From Phytoactinopolyspora limicola (GTDB taxonomy: Bacteria; Actinomycetota; Actinomycetes; Jiangellales; Jiangellaceae): a stretch of DNA of 64,000 nucleotides. The position numbers were made by a program, and so were the translations under genes. Below the pieces are notes generated by a model. That model made no database searches and had not been told where the DNA came from. It saw nothing but the letters and a program-made list of their open reading frames with translations. Within the stretch, counting starts at the first letter, position 1; the number at the start of each line of letters is the position of its first letter. Where the stretch lies: contig NZ_JAAOEN010000007.1 of assembly GCF_011320225.1 (NCBI RefSeq), positions 62,001 through 126,000 on the forward strand. Direction: 5' to 3'. This document shows, one piece after another, positions 1-9,165 of this stretch.

Positions 1-662
1 CCGGCAAAAGCAGGCGCTAACTCCCAGTCGACCTCTGCCTCGTCGCCTACGGACTGACATCAGCGCCAGGTTTCGAGGTTCCGCCACCCGACGGGTACTA
101 CTGGAACGTCAGCACGACCATGAAGGTCTGGCGTGAGTCGACGAACGTCGCCAACGCCTGCCACGACCACTCTCTCAACGACGTCAGGTTGAGCCATCCC
201 TACGAGGTGCTGCTGGAGGCGATCGGGGCCGAGGTCTTCCACGTCGTTTTCCGCAACCGTGAGTTGATGTTCCGGCTCAATCAATACCTCGCTGGACTCG
301 TCCAGGAGATCGAAGCCGAGATGCTCACTGATACGCCGGAGCTGCGAAAGCGGTTCACAGCTCGGGGCAATCTGAGGCGCTCGACGCCTCCGACCTGGGC
401 CCACTGGGCGGTGTTCTTCCGCGACGCGGGACTCTGCGTCATCTGCGGCGTCGACCTCACCGGCCGCTTCAATGTCCTGACTGCTAAGAATTACGATCAC
501 ATCGTGCCTCTAGCCGCCGGAGGCCTCAACGACGTCACCAACCTCCAGTTGCTCTGCCGGAAATGCAACGCCACGAAGTCCGACTCGCCGAGCGGCACGA
601 GTCGCGTCTACCCACACTTCGGCGCACGTCCGAACCCGAAGCCCAGCGGACCTTCGAAGTAG
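1..662 (+). pseudogene. HNH endonuclease remnant (broken paralogue)
   Basis: This is a decayed second copy of the HNH endonuclease at 4510-5493. Nucleotide similarity runs from the window edge to the stop codon and about 60 bp beyond it. In the frame of the intact copy, the codon TAT (Tyr in RRYLPVD) has become TAA at 18-20, so the reading frame is cut. An ATG at 120 could still give a 180-residue C-terminal piece. The HNH core is intact: CVIC, then DHIVPL with AAGG..N, and LLCRKCN. One codon is lost relative to the other copy, near residue 82 of the remaining frame. The 5' end lies outside the window. The fragment might still be expressed from 120, but no ribosome site is evident. Confidence 0.75.
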
Positions 663-1261
663 CCACGTGAGCGCCCCGCTCTTCGCCGGCGGTAGCCGCT
701 CGGCAGTCCCCTCTGTTCGACAACGGCAGGCAACGAGATCTCCGGGTGGCATACCTCCCTCATCGGGAGTTCGCCCTATTCTAAGCTGTCTCCGACGAGC
801 TCCTCAGAGCAAGTGACGGCGCGTGGCGTATCTGGTTTGGAACGTACTTGTCGGCGGTCAGATCACTCAGCTACCAGCAGAAACATACGGGCCACTTCCA
901 CGCCTCCTTGGCAATGCTCTGTTCCTGACGGTGAAGATCGGCGAATCGTTCATGGCAGCGGAACAACTGAAGGTAGGTTCATGCGTACTGCGCCAGAGTC
1001 CGGTTCAAGCAACGCACAATCGCCACTGCGATCGACATTGATACCAAGCCACATGCCTGGAGATGGCGGCGTCCCCCTTCGTGTCTGATAGCTGTTGACC
1101 TGCGCAGACGTAACATTGAGGGCCTCGCCTGCGGCTACTTTCGGCACGTATCTCTTACAACTACTCGTCGATGATCGCCGGACCCGTAGCTACATGCTGA
1201 TACGCACGCCGTTTCACCTAGATGTGGATCTTGTCCTCTTTGAACCTGTGGAGCATCGTCA
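663..1261. other. Region without a supported gene
   Basis: The first ~60 bp continue the duplication with the sequence after 5493. After that I see no convincing gene. A 72-codon frame starting GTG at 823 and ending at 1041 reads somewhat like protein at its start but has no ribosome site and no recognisable family. It may be a relic. Confidence 0.4.
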
Positions 1262-2560
1262 TCAGTCTGGCGTGTGCTGGGACACGAGTGTTTCGTGGCG
1301 CCAGAGGGTATCGACTGGTGCGACGTGGAGACGGTCGTCGTAAGTGTAGGAGCGTGCGCCGAGATAGAGCGCGACACCACCGACGAAGCGCTGCCCTAGC
1401 TTGTCACGCAGGAGTCTCAGCGGCGCAAGGTCTCGTCCGGTGACTCGCGAGGATGCCTTGACCTCGACGGCCGCGACGCTTCCGTCGTCGGCTTCCAACA
1501 CGAGGTCGACTTCTATGCCATCTCGTGTTCGGAAATGGCCGACCTCGATGAGCCGTTGCGACCAGCCAGTCTGTTTAATCACCTCACCGACGACGAACGT
1601 TTCCAACAGATGACCGAACTCGGTGAGGACTGCAGGCTCACGGCCGGCGAGCTTGCGCTCTGTCAGGCCCAGTAGCCATGCGGCGAGACCAGAATCGACG
1701 ATATGGAGCTTCGGGTTGTTGCCGACACGGGCAGCAAGCGTCGTTCCCCAGGCCGGAAGCCGCCGGATCAAGAAGACGGCCTCGAGAAGTGCGGCGTACC
1801 GCTCCGTGGTACTGCGATCAAGCTCGGCCGCGCGAGCGGCCTCAGCAAGATTCATCGCCTGGCCGGTCTGACTCGCCAAACGACGCAGCAGCTGCGGCAA
1901 CTGGGCCCGCTTCCGGACCCGGCTGAGTTCCACGACGTCTTTCGAGATGACCAGGTCGACGTAGTCGCGCAACCACCGCGCACGAGCATCGTCAGAAAAA
2001 CTACGCAGCGCCAACGGGAACCCTCCCCATACAACACGCTGGACGTACTCGTCCCGGCCGGTCGCCGATGGCACGGCCGTCACCAGGCCGGCCGGATGTT
2101 CCAAGAGTTGGTCAACGAAGACTTCGGCCGTTCCCCCGATCTCGCCTTGAGACAGCGGCAGCAGGTCCAGAACGTGAACTCGCCCAGTCAGCACTCGCGC
2201 CACCTGGGGCAGGCTTCCATAGCGTGTCGAGCCGGTAAGGACGTACCGCCCTGGCCGCAGGTCACGGTTGAGTTCCGCCTTGATTGCCGACAACAGCTCA
2301 GGCACATGCTGATATTCATCGATCAGGACCGGCGAGGGAGCAGACGCGAACAATGCCGGATCGGCCTGTACCGCCTCCCACGTCGCCACGTCATCGAGAT
2401 CAATCACAGTCGCCCCCATACTCCCCGCCAGAGCAGCGAGCATGGTGCTCTTACCCACAGTCCGCGGACCGTTGACGAGGACAACCGGCGCATCCCGCAT
2501 ACGTTCACGCAGGACACGCTCCAGCCGCCGCTCAACGGTGCCAGCCAGGGTCATTGCCAT
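1262..2560 (-). CDS. DUF4143-type AAA+ ATPase
   Basis: A 432-residue protein of the AAA_14/DUF4143 family. The N-terminal ATPase has a Walker A motif GPRTVGKST at about residues 31-39 and a Walker B-like VLIDEYQ near 100. It is followed by the family's VLTGSTRYG sensor-like motif. The C-terminal DUF4143 part has a nuclease-like pattern, FGHLLE then VDLVLE then AAVEVKAS, resembling a PD-(D/E)XK core. Such proteins are common in mobile and defence regions, but their role is poorly defined. The gene stands alone. Alternative starts lie only two codons in. A different, frameshifted relative is at 14741-16010. Confidence 0.85.
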   Translation of the reverse strand: MAMTLAGTVERRLERVLRERMRDAPVVLVNGPRTVGKSTMLAALAGSMGATVIDLDDVATWEAVQADPALFASAPSPVLIDEYQHVPELLSAIKAELNRDLRPGRYVLTGSTRYGSLPQVARVLTGRVHVLDLLPLSQGEIGGTAEVFVDQLLEHPAGLVTAVPSATGRDEYVQRVVWGGFPLALRSFSDDARARWLRDYVDLVISKDVVELSRVRKRAQLPQLLRRLASQTGQAMNLAEAARAAELDRSTTERYAALLEAVFLIRRLPAWGTTLAARVGNNPKLHIVDSGLAAWLLGLTERKLAGREPAVLTEFGHLLETFVVGEVIKQTGWSQRLIEVGHFRTRDGIEVDLVLEADDGSVAAVEVKASSRVTGRDLAPLRLLRDKLGQRFVGGVALYLGARSYTYDDRLHVAPVDTLWRHETLVSQHTPD

Positions 2561-2913
2561 CGACGTTCACCTCGTGAGCATATTGGAGGTAGGTATTTGC
2601 ACGTTTTGGCGCCAGGTTTATGACAATTTTGGAGGCCTGCTACTGCATATTTTCGGAGCCCAGAGCTAGCCCACTCAAGTTTCCACGCCGAAACGTCCCG
2701 AGACGCCCACCATGCCGCGCTCGACGACGTGGGGCGGCACGCGCCAACTCCTCCTGGATTCCACGCCAAGTGCATCGACGGTAACGCGGCCCGCAACCGA
2801 GCCAAGATCGACCAGGCTCTCGGACGATCGCTGGGAGACTGAAAACTTGCGCGCGTATTTGGCGTGAGTGGCCGCGGGCAACCGGTTTCAGCCGGTGACC
2901 GCCGGACATAACA

Positions 2914-2955
2914 AGAGCACCCCTCACCTGCGTTTCCGCAGGTGAGGGGCGCTCT
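2914..2955 (-). terminator. Strong hairpin after the tRNA fragment
   Basis: A perfect 13-bp inverted repeat lies at 2920-2932 and 2937-2949 with a 4-nt loop, and the outer bases extend the stem. On the minus strand it follows the tRNA CCA end directly and is followed by a short T-rich run. It is best read as the original tRNA terminator. Confidence 0.65.
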
Positions 2956-2960
2956 ACCAG

Positions 2961-3012
2961 TGGTAGCCCCGACGGGATTCGAACCCGCGCTACCGCCTTG
3001 AGAGGGCGGCGT
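2961..3012 (-). tRNA. tRNA-Glu(CTC) 3' fragment, probable att site
   Basis: The minus strand carries the 3' two-thirds of a tRNA: an anticodon stem CCGCC/GGCGG around a CTCTCAA loop (anticodon CTC, Glu), a T arm with loop TTCGAAT, the acceptor 3' strand and an encoded CCA at 2963-2961. The D arm and 5' acceptor strand are missing, because the sequence upstream of 3012 does not fit them. A 3' tRNA fragment of this kind is the usual scar of a tyrosine-integrase element integrated in a tRNA gene. The orientation places the element to the right and old chromosome, with the terminator, to the left. No complete tRNA-Glu was seen in this window. Confidence 0.75.
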
Positions 3013-3222
3013 GACTGCAACAAGTACACATGCCCTGAACTGCGACGATGCCCTTTCATCGGCGACGCGGACGGAGACTTGGGCACGTATTTGACACAGA
3101 CACTCGACGACAACTAGGGATCACCGATCACGCTCGCGAAAGTGCAGCTTCCCCGCCACATCTCTGCCGCCAACAGACCCAACACAGCTCACTACGGCGT
3201 TCCGATCAACCCTGGGCTTGCT

Positions 3223-3924
3223 TCACGAGGCGAACGCCGTGTGGAAACCGTAGATGTCCAGGATCTTGGCCCGGGTAAGGGGTCGTCCGGTGGGTCGTCC
3301 TGAGGACATGTCCCATGTCGTGTGCAAGTGCCGGACGCTGTCAATCTCTTCTGCATGACGCTCGTAGAATCCTGCCAACAAGTCCAACACTCGTGGGCTG
3401 ACCCGGTTGAACGCCACCTTCTCCGTCTTCGTCTCTCCCAATCCCCTGAAACCTCGCACGAAATAGGTGTCGAACGACGGCAGGCAACCCCAAACGCCCA
3501 TCATGACCTTGCTGATCAAGATTCGGCTATTCCCGCCATCAGGCAGCAGCGCCAGCCGAATGTCGCGCCAGGCGTCCTCCAGCGCCTGCCTTTTCCTGGT
3601 ATCGCGGTAAGCGTCCACGTCGCAGCCCCGCATAGTGGCGTTGTGTGTGGCGATCACCTCGACCACCCTGCGGTAGTGCATGACGTTGGTCTGCCTGAAC
3701 AGAAACGTCGAGCCACGCAGCATCCCCCACGAGGCCAGGTAGTAGCCGAGATGAAGGCATGACAGTTCCATCACCTTGGTCGGATCACTGTGTTCTTGGA
3801 AATGGTTGAAACAGAAATCCCAGGATCTCTCTCGACGCCTGGACGCGCTCAGCTCGACGTCCTCGCGCAGATACGCCTCAACACCCGCCGCAATCTGGCC
3901 CTTCGTGACCTCCTTCATAGCCAT
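3223..3924 (-). CDS. Hypothetical protein (233 aa)
   Basis: The open frame extends to 4422, but the part beyond 3924 is antisense to a maturase remnant on the plus strand. The protein therefore most likely starts at the ATG at 3924 (MAMKEVTKGQ). It is soluble and rich in aromatic residues, with no membrane segment and no motif that I can assign. The sequence has protein-like composition throughout (for example WDFCFNHFQEH and ILISKVMMGVWG). It lies just inside the tRNA fragment, where element-end genes sit, but it does not resemble an integrase. Function unknown. Confidence 0.6.
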   Translation of the reverse strand: MAMKEVTKGQIAAGVEAYLREDVELSASRRRERSWDFCFNHFQEHSDPTKVMELSCLHLGYYLASWGMLRGSTFLFRQTNVMHYRRVVEVIATHNATMRGCDVDAYRDTRKRQALEDAWRDIRLALLPDGGNSRILISKVMMGVWGCLPSFDTYFVRGFRGLGETKTEKVAFNRVSPRVLDLLAGFYERHAEEIDSVRHLHTTWDMSSGRPTGRPLTRAKILDIYGFHTAFAS

Positions 3925-4055
3925 GAGCCTAGCCCTAGCGTCACCACTGAGTAGGGCCGTCGTCGGGTGTCCTCGGTCGCGAGTTGAGTCCTTGATCGTG
4001 GTGTAGCGCGGTCGCTGCGGCGCTCGCGCCGATGGGCCTGCGCCTGTCGGAAGAG

Positions 4056-4506
4056 AAGGCGAGGGGCTGCCCACATCAATGAGGTGTTCGCCTTCCTCGG
4101 CTGGTGCATCCAGCGCCGCGCCTGCCGGAGCCGGACCGGCAAGAAGGCGATCTACACCTACCCATCGAAGAAGTCGCTGGCTTCGGTATCGGTAAGGTGC
4201 GGCCGCTGACGCGCCGTGCAAGACATCGAACGCTCCCAGACCTGCTGTGCAGGTTGAACCCGACGCTGCGGGGCTGGTGCCCCTACTTCCGCCACGGAGT
4301 GTCCTCGCGGACCTTCGGCTAGCTCGCCACTTCGCCTTCTGGCAGATCGTGGGCTGGCTCCGCAAACGACACCTCTGAGTGAACAAGCACACACTGATCG
4401 GCACTACCCGCCCGGATGGCACACCAGCGCCGACGGGACCAACATGTTCCGAGCCAACGCGTCCCCATCGAGTGCTATCGCTACCGGGGCACCAAGATCT
4501 GTCGAG
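4056..4506 (+). mobile_element. Group II intron maturase remnant
   Basis: Broken pieces of the C-terminal part of a group II intron reverse transcriptase/maturase. In successive frames one reads FAFLGWCIQRR...TGKKAIYTYPSKKSL (from about 4090), then LNPTLRGWCPYFRHGVSSRTF (about 4255-4320), then HFAFWQIVGWLRKRH (about 4329-4375), and finally YRYRGTKI just before 4500. These match the maturase (X) and end segments of bacterial group II ORFs. At least two frameshifts or stops separate the pieces, and the reverse transcriptase domain is absent. The remnant ends right where the HNH gene begins. Confidence 0.75.
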
Positions 4507-4509
4507 CCG

Positions 4510-5493
4510 ATGTCAGACGTACGCGGTCGGATCGATCGTAAGATCGTGAGGCGAGCTCTGGGGGTGCAGATGAAGCGTCGCGACAACGAGTGGATCGATC
4601 ACCGCTACTTCCGGACGTACAGCGTCGCGGCCCGTCTCACAGCAGCTGTGAGCGATCCGTACACACATCTGCCCGGTGTCGAATCTCTCACGGCGGACGG
4701 CGACATCCTCGCGTTCATCGCCCCTTGGCAATCCGACACGCTCGTTCACAAGCTCGCTCGTTGGGTTGCGGACGACATGTTCCTGGAAGATACGGACGGT
4801 CCATACATCTCGAAGCACGACCTGGGGCTCGGCAAGAACAGGCGCTATCTCCCAGTCGACCTCTGCCTCGTCGCCTACGGGCTGTCGTCAGCGCCAGGCT
4901 TCGAGGTCCCGCCACCCGACGGGTACTACGAGAACGTCAGCACGACCATGAAGGTCTGGCGTGAGTCGACGAACGTCGCTAACGCCTGCTACGACTATTT
5001 TCTTAATGACATCAGGGTGAGCCAGCCCTACGAGGTGCTGCTGGAGGCGATTGGGGACGAGGTTTTCCACGTCGTTTTCCGAAACCGTGAGTTGATGTTC
5101 CGGCTCAATCAATTCCTCGCCGAGCTCGTTCAGGAGATCGAACCCGAGATGCTCACTGATACGCCGGAGCTGCGGAAGCAGTTCACGGCTCGAGGCGATC
5201 GACTGAGGCGCTCAAAGCCTCCGGCCCGGGCCCAACGGGCGGTGTTCTTCCGCGACGCGGGACTCTGCGTCATCTGCGGCGTCGACCTCACCGGCCGCTT
5301 CAATATCCTAACTGCTAAGAATTTCGATCACATCGTGCCTCTCGCCGCCGGAGGCCTCAACGACGTCACCAACCTCCAGTTGCTCTGCCAGGGTTGCAAC
5401 GCCACGAAGTCCGACTCGCCGACCGGCACGAGTCGCACCTACCCACGCTTCGTCGCGCATCCGAACCCGAAGCCCAACGCACCTTGGAAGTAG
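4510..5493 (+). CDS. HNH endonuclease-domain protein
   Basis: An intact HNH protein of 327 residues from the ATG at 4510 (MSDVRGRID). The frame is open from 4444, but residues coded by 4444-4506 are group II maturase sequence, so the upstream ATG is probably not native. The C-terminal HNH nuclease core has CVIC and CQGC zinc-binding pairs around DHIVPLAAGGLNDVTNL, the usual metal-binding His/Asn pattern. The N-terminal ~220 residues have no family that I recognise. Likely a DNA nicking or cleaving enzyme of mobile-element or defence type. Its decayed copy is at 1-662. Confidence 0.75.
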   Translation: MSDVRGRIDRKIVRRALGVQMKRRDNEWIDHRYFRTYSVAARLTAAVSDPYTHLPGVESLTADGDILAFIAPWQSDTLVHKLARWVADDMFLEDTDGPYISKHDLGLGKNRRYLPVDLCLVAYGLSSAPGFEVPPPDGYYENVSTTMKVWRESTNVANACYDYFLNDIRVSQPYEVLLEAIGDEVFHVVFRNRELMFRLNQFLAELVQEIEPEMLTDTPELRKQFTARGDRLRRSKPPARAQRAVFFRDAGLCVICGVDLTGRFNILTAKNFDHIVPLAAGGLNDVTNLQLLCQGCNATKSDSPTGTSRTYPRFVAHPNPKPNAPWK

Positions 5494-6110
5494 CCGCGTG
5501 AGCACTCGACGCTTAGCTGAGGGTAGCCGCTCCGGATTCTCCTCTGGTCGGCAACGGCCTGGAACGCCGTTGCAGCCCCGAGCCGACCATCCCGAGCCCG
5601 ACGACGCACCAGCCGCCAGCTCTTGGCCACGCCCGACCGTATCGGCCGCGGCTCCGCACTGTTGCGGTAGAAGTCTGCGGGTTTCCCCATCCACCCTGAG
5701 CTGGCCCCGCCGATCATCGATCTCGACACTCCAACGCCACACGGCTCTGACTCGTCTCAGCGAACAACAGATTGAAGGACTGGTCTGGCAAGTGGGCAGC
5801 GCAGTCAAGGCACTGGGCAATGCCGCGGTGGAAGAGCGAGTTGAACTCCAAGACGAGGTCGCCGTTCGTCTCACATACACAGCCCTCCGCACCAGGTCAA
5901 AGTGGACGTTGACCCTGCGAGGGTTAGGGCGTGTCCGAGAGGGACTCGGCTGTATACCCCCGCACACCGCGCTCGAACTAACCACCTGACCTGCGGCTTT
6001 ACCGACGGACGCCGGCTCATTGTCCTTGGGCCGACGCGTCGGGAGCACCAGGCGCGCGCCGCTCGTCGTCATGTCGTGCAAGATCACATACGACACCAAA
6101 TGGAGGCTAC
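5494..6110. other. Region without a supported gene
   Basis: The first ~80 bp are shared with the region after 662. Long frames on both strands here overlap each other and read as low-complexity Arg/Ser/Pro sequence, so none is called. A ribosome site (TGGAGG) at 6101-6106 belongs to the next gene. Confidence 0.4.
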
Positions 6111-6824
6111 GTGCGACGACAAAAATACGCGTCCTTATCCCCGGTACAACGGCTTGAAGATCATCTCCGCGCATACCTGAACCACGGGGGCACCGAACAC
6201 CTACGGGCGTGCAAGGAGATGATCAACAACCACAAGATCGGCACCAAGCTCGTACGGCACCACACGGACACATCGCACCTCGGCATCGCGACCCGGCTCA
6301 GCCGACTCATCGACAACCTCACGACCCAGAGAGATGAAGCCGAATGCCTCCGAGAGTTGAGATCGGCCACCGAGGACGCTGCTCAAGCACTCAATGTTCG
6401 CGCCAGCTCCCTCCGCCCACCAGGGGTGGTGTTCCTAGCCATGATTCCCATCGGCTTCTCCATCATCTTGGGCGTGGCGACACTCGACGTAGCACAAGAG
6501 AATCGGTCCTGGGTCATGTTCATCGGATTCATATTCATCGTTGCCGGCACATGGTTCAAAGCATGTCTTGACTTCTGGACGGAAGGTCTACAACGACGAA
6601 CGGCAGCCTGGGAGCTCGTCAGGGACGCCACCCAGAGGGGACTCGACCAACACCGGCAACAAGAACGACAGATTCACAGCCCACGGATCGAGGCAACGCC
6701 CACACACGCCCGCCGACAGTTATGGGCAGCCGCCGGCTCCGCCGGGCTGTTCTCCGCCATAGCATCAATCGCGCTCGCTCGGCGGATACATCACCGGCAA
6801 CAATCCACACCATCGCGCTCGTAG
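6111..6824 (+). CDS. Hypothetical membrane protein
   Basis: A 237-residue protein from a GTG start with a TGGAGG ribosome site about 5 nt upstream. The first ~100 residues are helical and charged (cytoplasmic). Two hydrophobic segments follow, around residues 105-125 (VVFLAMIPIGFSIILGV) and 135-155 (VMFIGFIFIVAGTWF), and a weaker one lies near 205-225. No family is recognised. The next gene, on the same strand, also encodes a tail-anchored membrane protein. Possibly element cargo. Confidence 0.6.
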   Translation: MRRQKYASLSPVQRLEDHLRAYLNHGGTEHLRACKEMINNHKIGTKLVRHHTDTSHLGIATRLSRLIDNLTTQRDEAECLRELRSATEDAAQALNVRASSLRPPGVVFLAMIPIGFSIILGVATLDVAQENRSWVMFIGFIFIVAGTWFKACLDFWTEGLQRRTAAWELVRDATQRGLDQHRQQERQIHSPRIEATPTHARRQLWAAAGSAGLFSAIASIALARRIHHRQQSTPSRS

Positions 6825-6983
6825 CCCCAGAGAACTAGAGACCCCAGGTACGCAAGTCACACTCAGATTCTCATTCGACACCCAAGGGCCGCGACCTGAC
6901 GCCTGGCTGGCGAGCGCTTCATCGACATCCGTGGCCCACGGTCAAGGTTGACTGGCGGTTTCATATCGCAATCTCGTTTCCCG

Positions 6984-7850
6984 ATGTACGGTCGTGCTGT
7001 GACCGACGAAATTCCCCAGGAAGAACCTGGCGATCAGGACGAACCTAGTAATGCCGGAACCAGCGAAGATGCGACAGATCCGCCCGAGTCTGGGTCGATT
7101 CAATACATTGGCTCGGACGGGGAGTGGCACGATATTGAGGTCGAACCGAAGAAGACGGGTGACCCTGAACTTGACGCCATCTGGTCGATGTCGTTCCATG
7201 AGTTGGAACGAATCCTTGAGGACGAGGCGCATCCTCTGCATGAGAAGGCGAAACAGGTCTCGGCCGAGGCAGCCGGGCCGATAGTCGACGCGGCGAATGA
7301 CATTTTCCGGCCACTCACAGAATCGTTCGCAAAAGGCCTGGACATGTCGAAGATCGCTGCGTCGCTGGCTCCCAAACTCGACATGCAGGCGCTGTTCCCG
7401 GCGCTGAACGCCTCGTCATGGTTCGCCAAGCTGGTGCCAGATCTTCCAAAGTACGAACTCCCGGAGGGCCTGGCGGAGCAACTCTTCCAGAATTCCAGAT
7501 TGGCACCATTGCCCGCACCTGAGCCTCCCGTGCATCGGCTAATCAACTTCGAAGCTGTCGAGCCCCCGGATGCATCACTGACGGAAATCAAAGAGGCCGC
7601 CGATGCACGGGCCCACGAAATGCGCGGCAGGCAGATCGAGATCCTCAGCAACCTGCTCATGGAGGCACGTGCAAGTACGGAATCCGGGAAGGAGGCCCTG
7701 GATCTCAGCAGGCAGGCGCTCGAAGCAACCAGAGAGAGCGTGAGCGAGGCGAGAGGCTCGAAGATCGCCGCCTGGACGGCGGCCGCTGTCGGCGCCATTG
7801 GTCTAGTGGCAACAGTTGTCTTAGGCATCATCAATCTCATTGCTCAATAG
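6984..7850 (+). CDS. Hypothetical tail-anchored protein
   Basis: About 288 residues from the ATG at 6984; a GTG at 6999 (VTDEIPQEE) is an equally good start and neither has a clear ribosome site. The N-terminal third is acidic and disordered. The middle and C-terminal parts look helical, with a coiled-coil-like segment (residues ~195-260) before one membrane helix at the very end (TAAAVGAIGLVATVVLGIINLI). The protein is thus predicted to be anchored by its tail with the bulk in the cytoplasm. No known family recognised. Confidence 0.6.
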   Translation: MYGRAVTDEIPQEEPGDQDEPSNAGTSEDATDPPESGSIQYIGSDGEWHDIEVEPKKTGDPELDAIWSMSFHELERILEDEAHPLHEKAKQVSAEAAGPIVDAANDIFRPLTESFAKGLDMSKIAASLAPKLDMQALFPALNASSWFAKLVPDLPKYELPEGLAEQLFQNSRLAPLPAPEPPVHRLINFEAVEPPDASLTEIKEAADARAHEMRGRQIEILSNLLMEARASTESGKEALDLSRQALEATRESVSEARGSKIAAWTAAAVGAIGLVATVVLGIINLIAQ

Positions 7851-8010
7851 CTGTGCGGGCGGGGGCGCACACACACGGATTGAGTTCGACCTGGACATTC
7901 CGTGCCAATCAGTTGCGTCGCTGGAGCGGTCAGACTTGGTTGGCTGCCGCTAGACGCCTGGAATGACGGGCAAGCATTCCAATATTCCTCAGAATGCCTG
8001 ATTCGAAGGC

Positions 8011-9120
8011 CTATCCATCGTCGACCACGACCGCCGTCTGCTTCTGCGTGAAGTCGATTGTTAGCCCCACGAATGCGTTCTCAGTAGCGATACCGGTCCG
8101 TCGGTCCGGAGCTCCCCCGCCGGGAGGAGTCGTGACTGGGTAACGCAGCCCCACGACCGCGTTGCGTGCCAGATGCTCGGGGGTGGGACCCAAAGGGAGC
8201 TTGGGGCATTCAGCTAGCTGTACGTCCCTGCCCTTGAAGTGTCGCTCGGCCGCAAGGTGGAACATGACGCCATGGGTGAGTGCCACCATCCATGCTTCTG
8301 CCAGGAGCGTAGCGGGTATTAGGCGCAACACTGACATCTCAAGTCCTTGCTTGCGTCCATTAGTCTTCGGTGCCACTGCGAGGTAGCGAAGCGTGATCGC
8401 ATCGATCACATTGAACGCATCCGGTCCGTTCAGCGCGCTTAGCGGTATCGTGCCGTCGGCAGTGGGCCCCTGTCTAACGAAGACCGCGCGCTCATTGTCG
8501 TTCGCGGCCACTGCTAGGCCGTGTTTCAGCTTGTTGTGGGCGGCGTCGATGTTGATGTCTTCTCGTGTTAAGAGCAACATTGCGCGTCTGAGCCACGAAG
8601 CCATCACATTTAACGACTTGTTGGCGGAAGCTCTGATGCTACTGTCGGCGACCGCATCAATTGGCAAGGCAATGGACCAGAAAGTGCTGGCTCCAAGGTC
8701 ACTATCGAGGTGATCAGCAGCTTGTCCGACAAGGTCGGCCATTTGCCGTGGACCATTGACCATGGACACCCAGACCGATGGTGCCTGTCGTTCTTTAGAC
8801 GGTGTTACAGCGAGCGCGTGATAGAGCCGCACGAGCGCCTCTGCTGCATGGTGGCGGACGGCAAAGGCGTCGGTCGCGATCTGCAACGCGCGGTCCTTTT
8901 CGTCCGCTGCAAGGATTCCGTCAACGTCGTGGAATCCTAGCTTTGACAAGAACGCCGCGCCCAACCCATGAGCGACATCCGGTACACCAGGTTCTGATGC
9001 CGAGATCAGGGCGGCGATCCGGGAGGTGAAGTACCCAAACGGTCTCGAAGTGAAGAAGCTGTCGTCAAGTTCGCGTGCCTGTTGATCCGTCACTTGTGGT
9101 CCTTCAGGCTCCATAAACAC
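8011..9120 (-). CDS. Hypothetical protein, second gene of DUF4365 operon
   Basis: A 369-residue soluble protein from a GTG start, with AAGGAG six bases upstream (the ATG at 9114 is too far). It begins 45 bp after the large DUF4365 gene on the same strand, so the two are very likely one transcript. The sequence is mostly helical in composition, with no catalytic motif that I can identify. It has a conserved-looking segment around residues 150-250 (AASTFWSIALP-like, then HNKLKHGLAVAANDNERAVF). Function unknown. The partnership suggests that it works with the upstream nuclease-like protein. Confidence 0.7.
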   Translation of the reverse strand: MFMEPEGPQVTDQQARELDDSFFTSRPFGYFTSRIAALISASEPGVPDVAHGLGAAFLSKLGFHDVDGILAADEKDRALQIATDAFAVRHHAAEALVRLYHALAVTPSKERQAPSVWVSMVNGPRQMADLVGQAADHLDSDLGASTFWSIALPIDAVADSSIRASANKSLNVMASWLRRAMLLLTREDINIDAAHNKLKHGLAVAANDNERAVFVRQGPTADGTIPLSALNGPDAFNVIDAITLRYLAVAPKTNGRKQGLEMSVLRLIPATLLAEAWMVALTHGVMFHLAAERHFKGRDVQLAECPKLPLGPTPEHLARNAVVGLRYPVTTPPGGGAPDRRTGIATENAFVGLTIDFTQKQTAVVVDDG

Positions 9121-9165
9121 CGCTGACTCCTTCCCTCGATCTCTGCCCAGCCACCGGAAAGATCT

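Noticed and set aside
2961-3012. A functional tRNA-Glu gene
   Set aside because: The D arm and 5' acceptor strand are missing, so it cannot fold as a tRNA.
3925-4422. N-terminal extension of the 3223-3924 minus-strand frame
   Set aside because: It is antisense to the group II maturase remnant and low-complexity, so the start was placed at the ATG 3924.
4444-4509. Upstream start for the HNH protein
   Set aside because: The added residues come from a shifted maturase frame, not from the HNH family.
5308-6174. A 288-codon minus-strand frame
   Set aside because: It overlaps the HNH gene on the other strand and reads as random Arg/Ser-rich sequence with no family.
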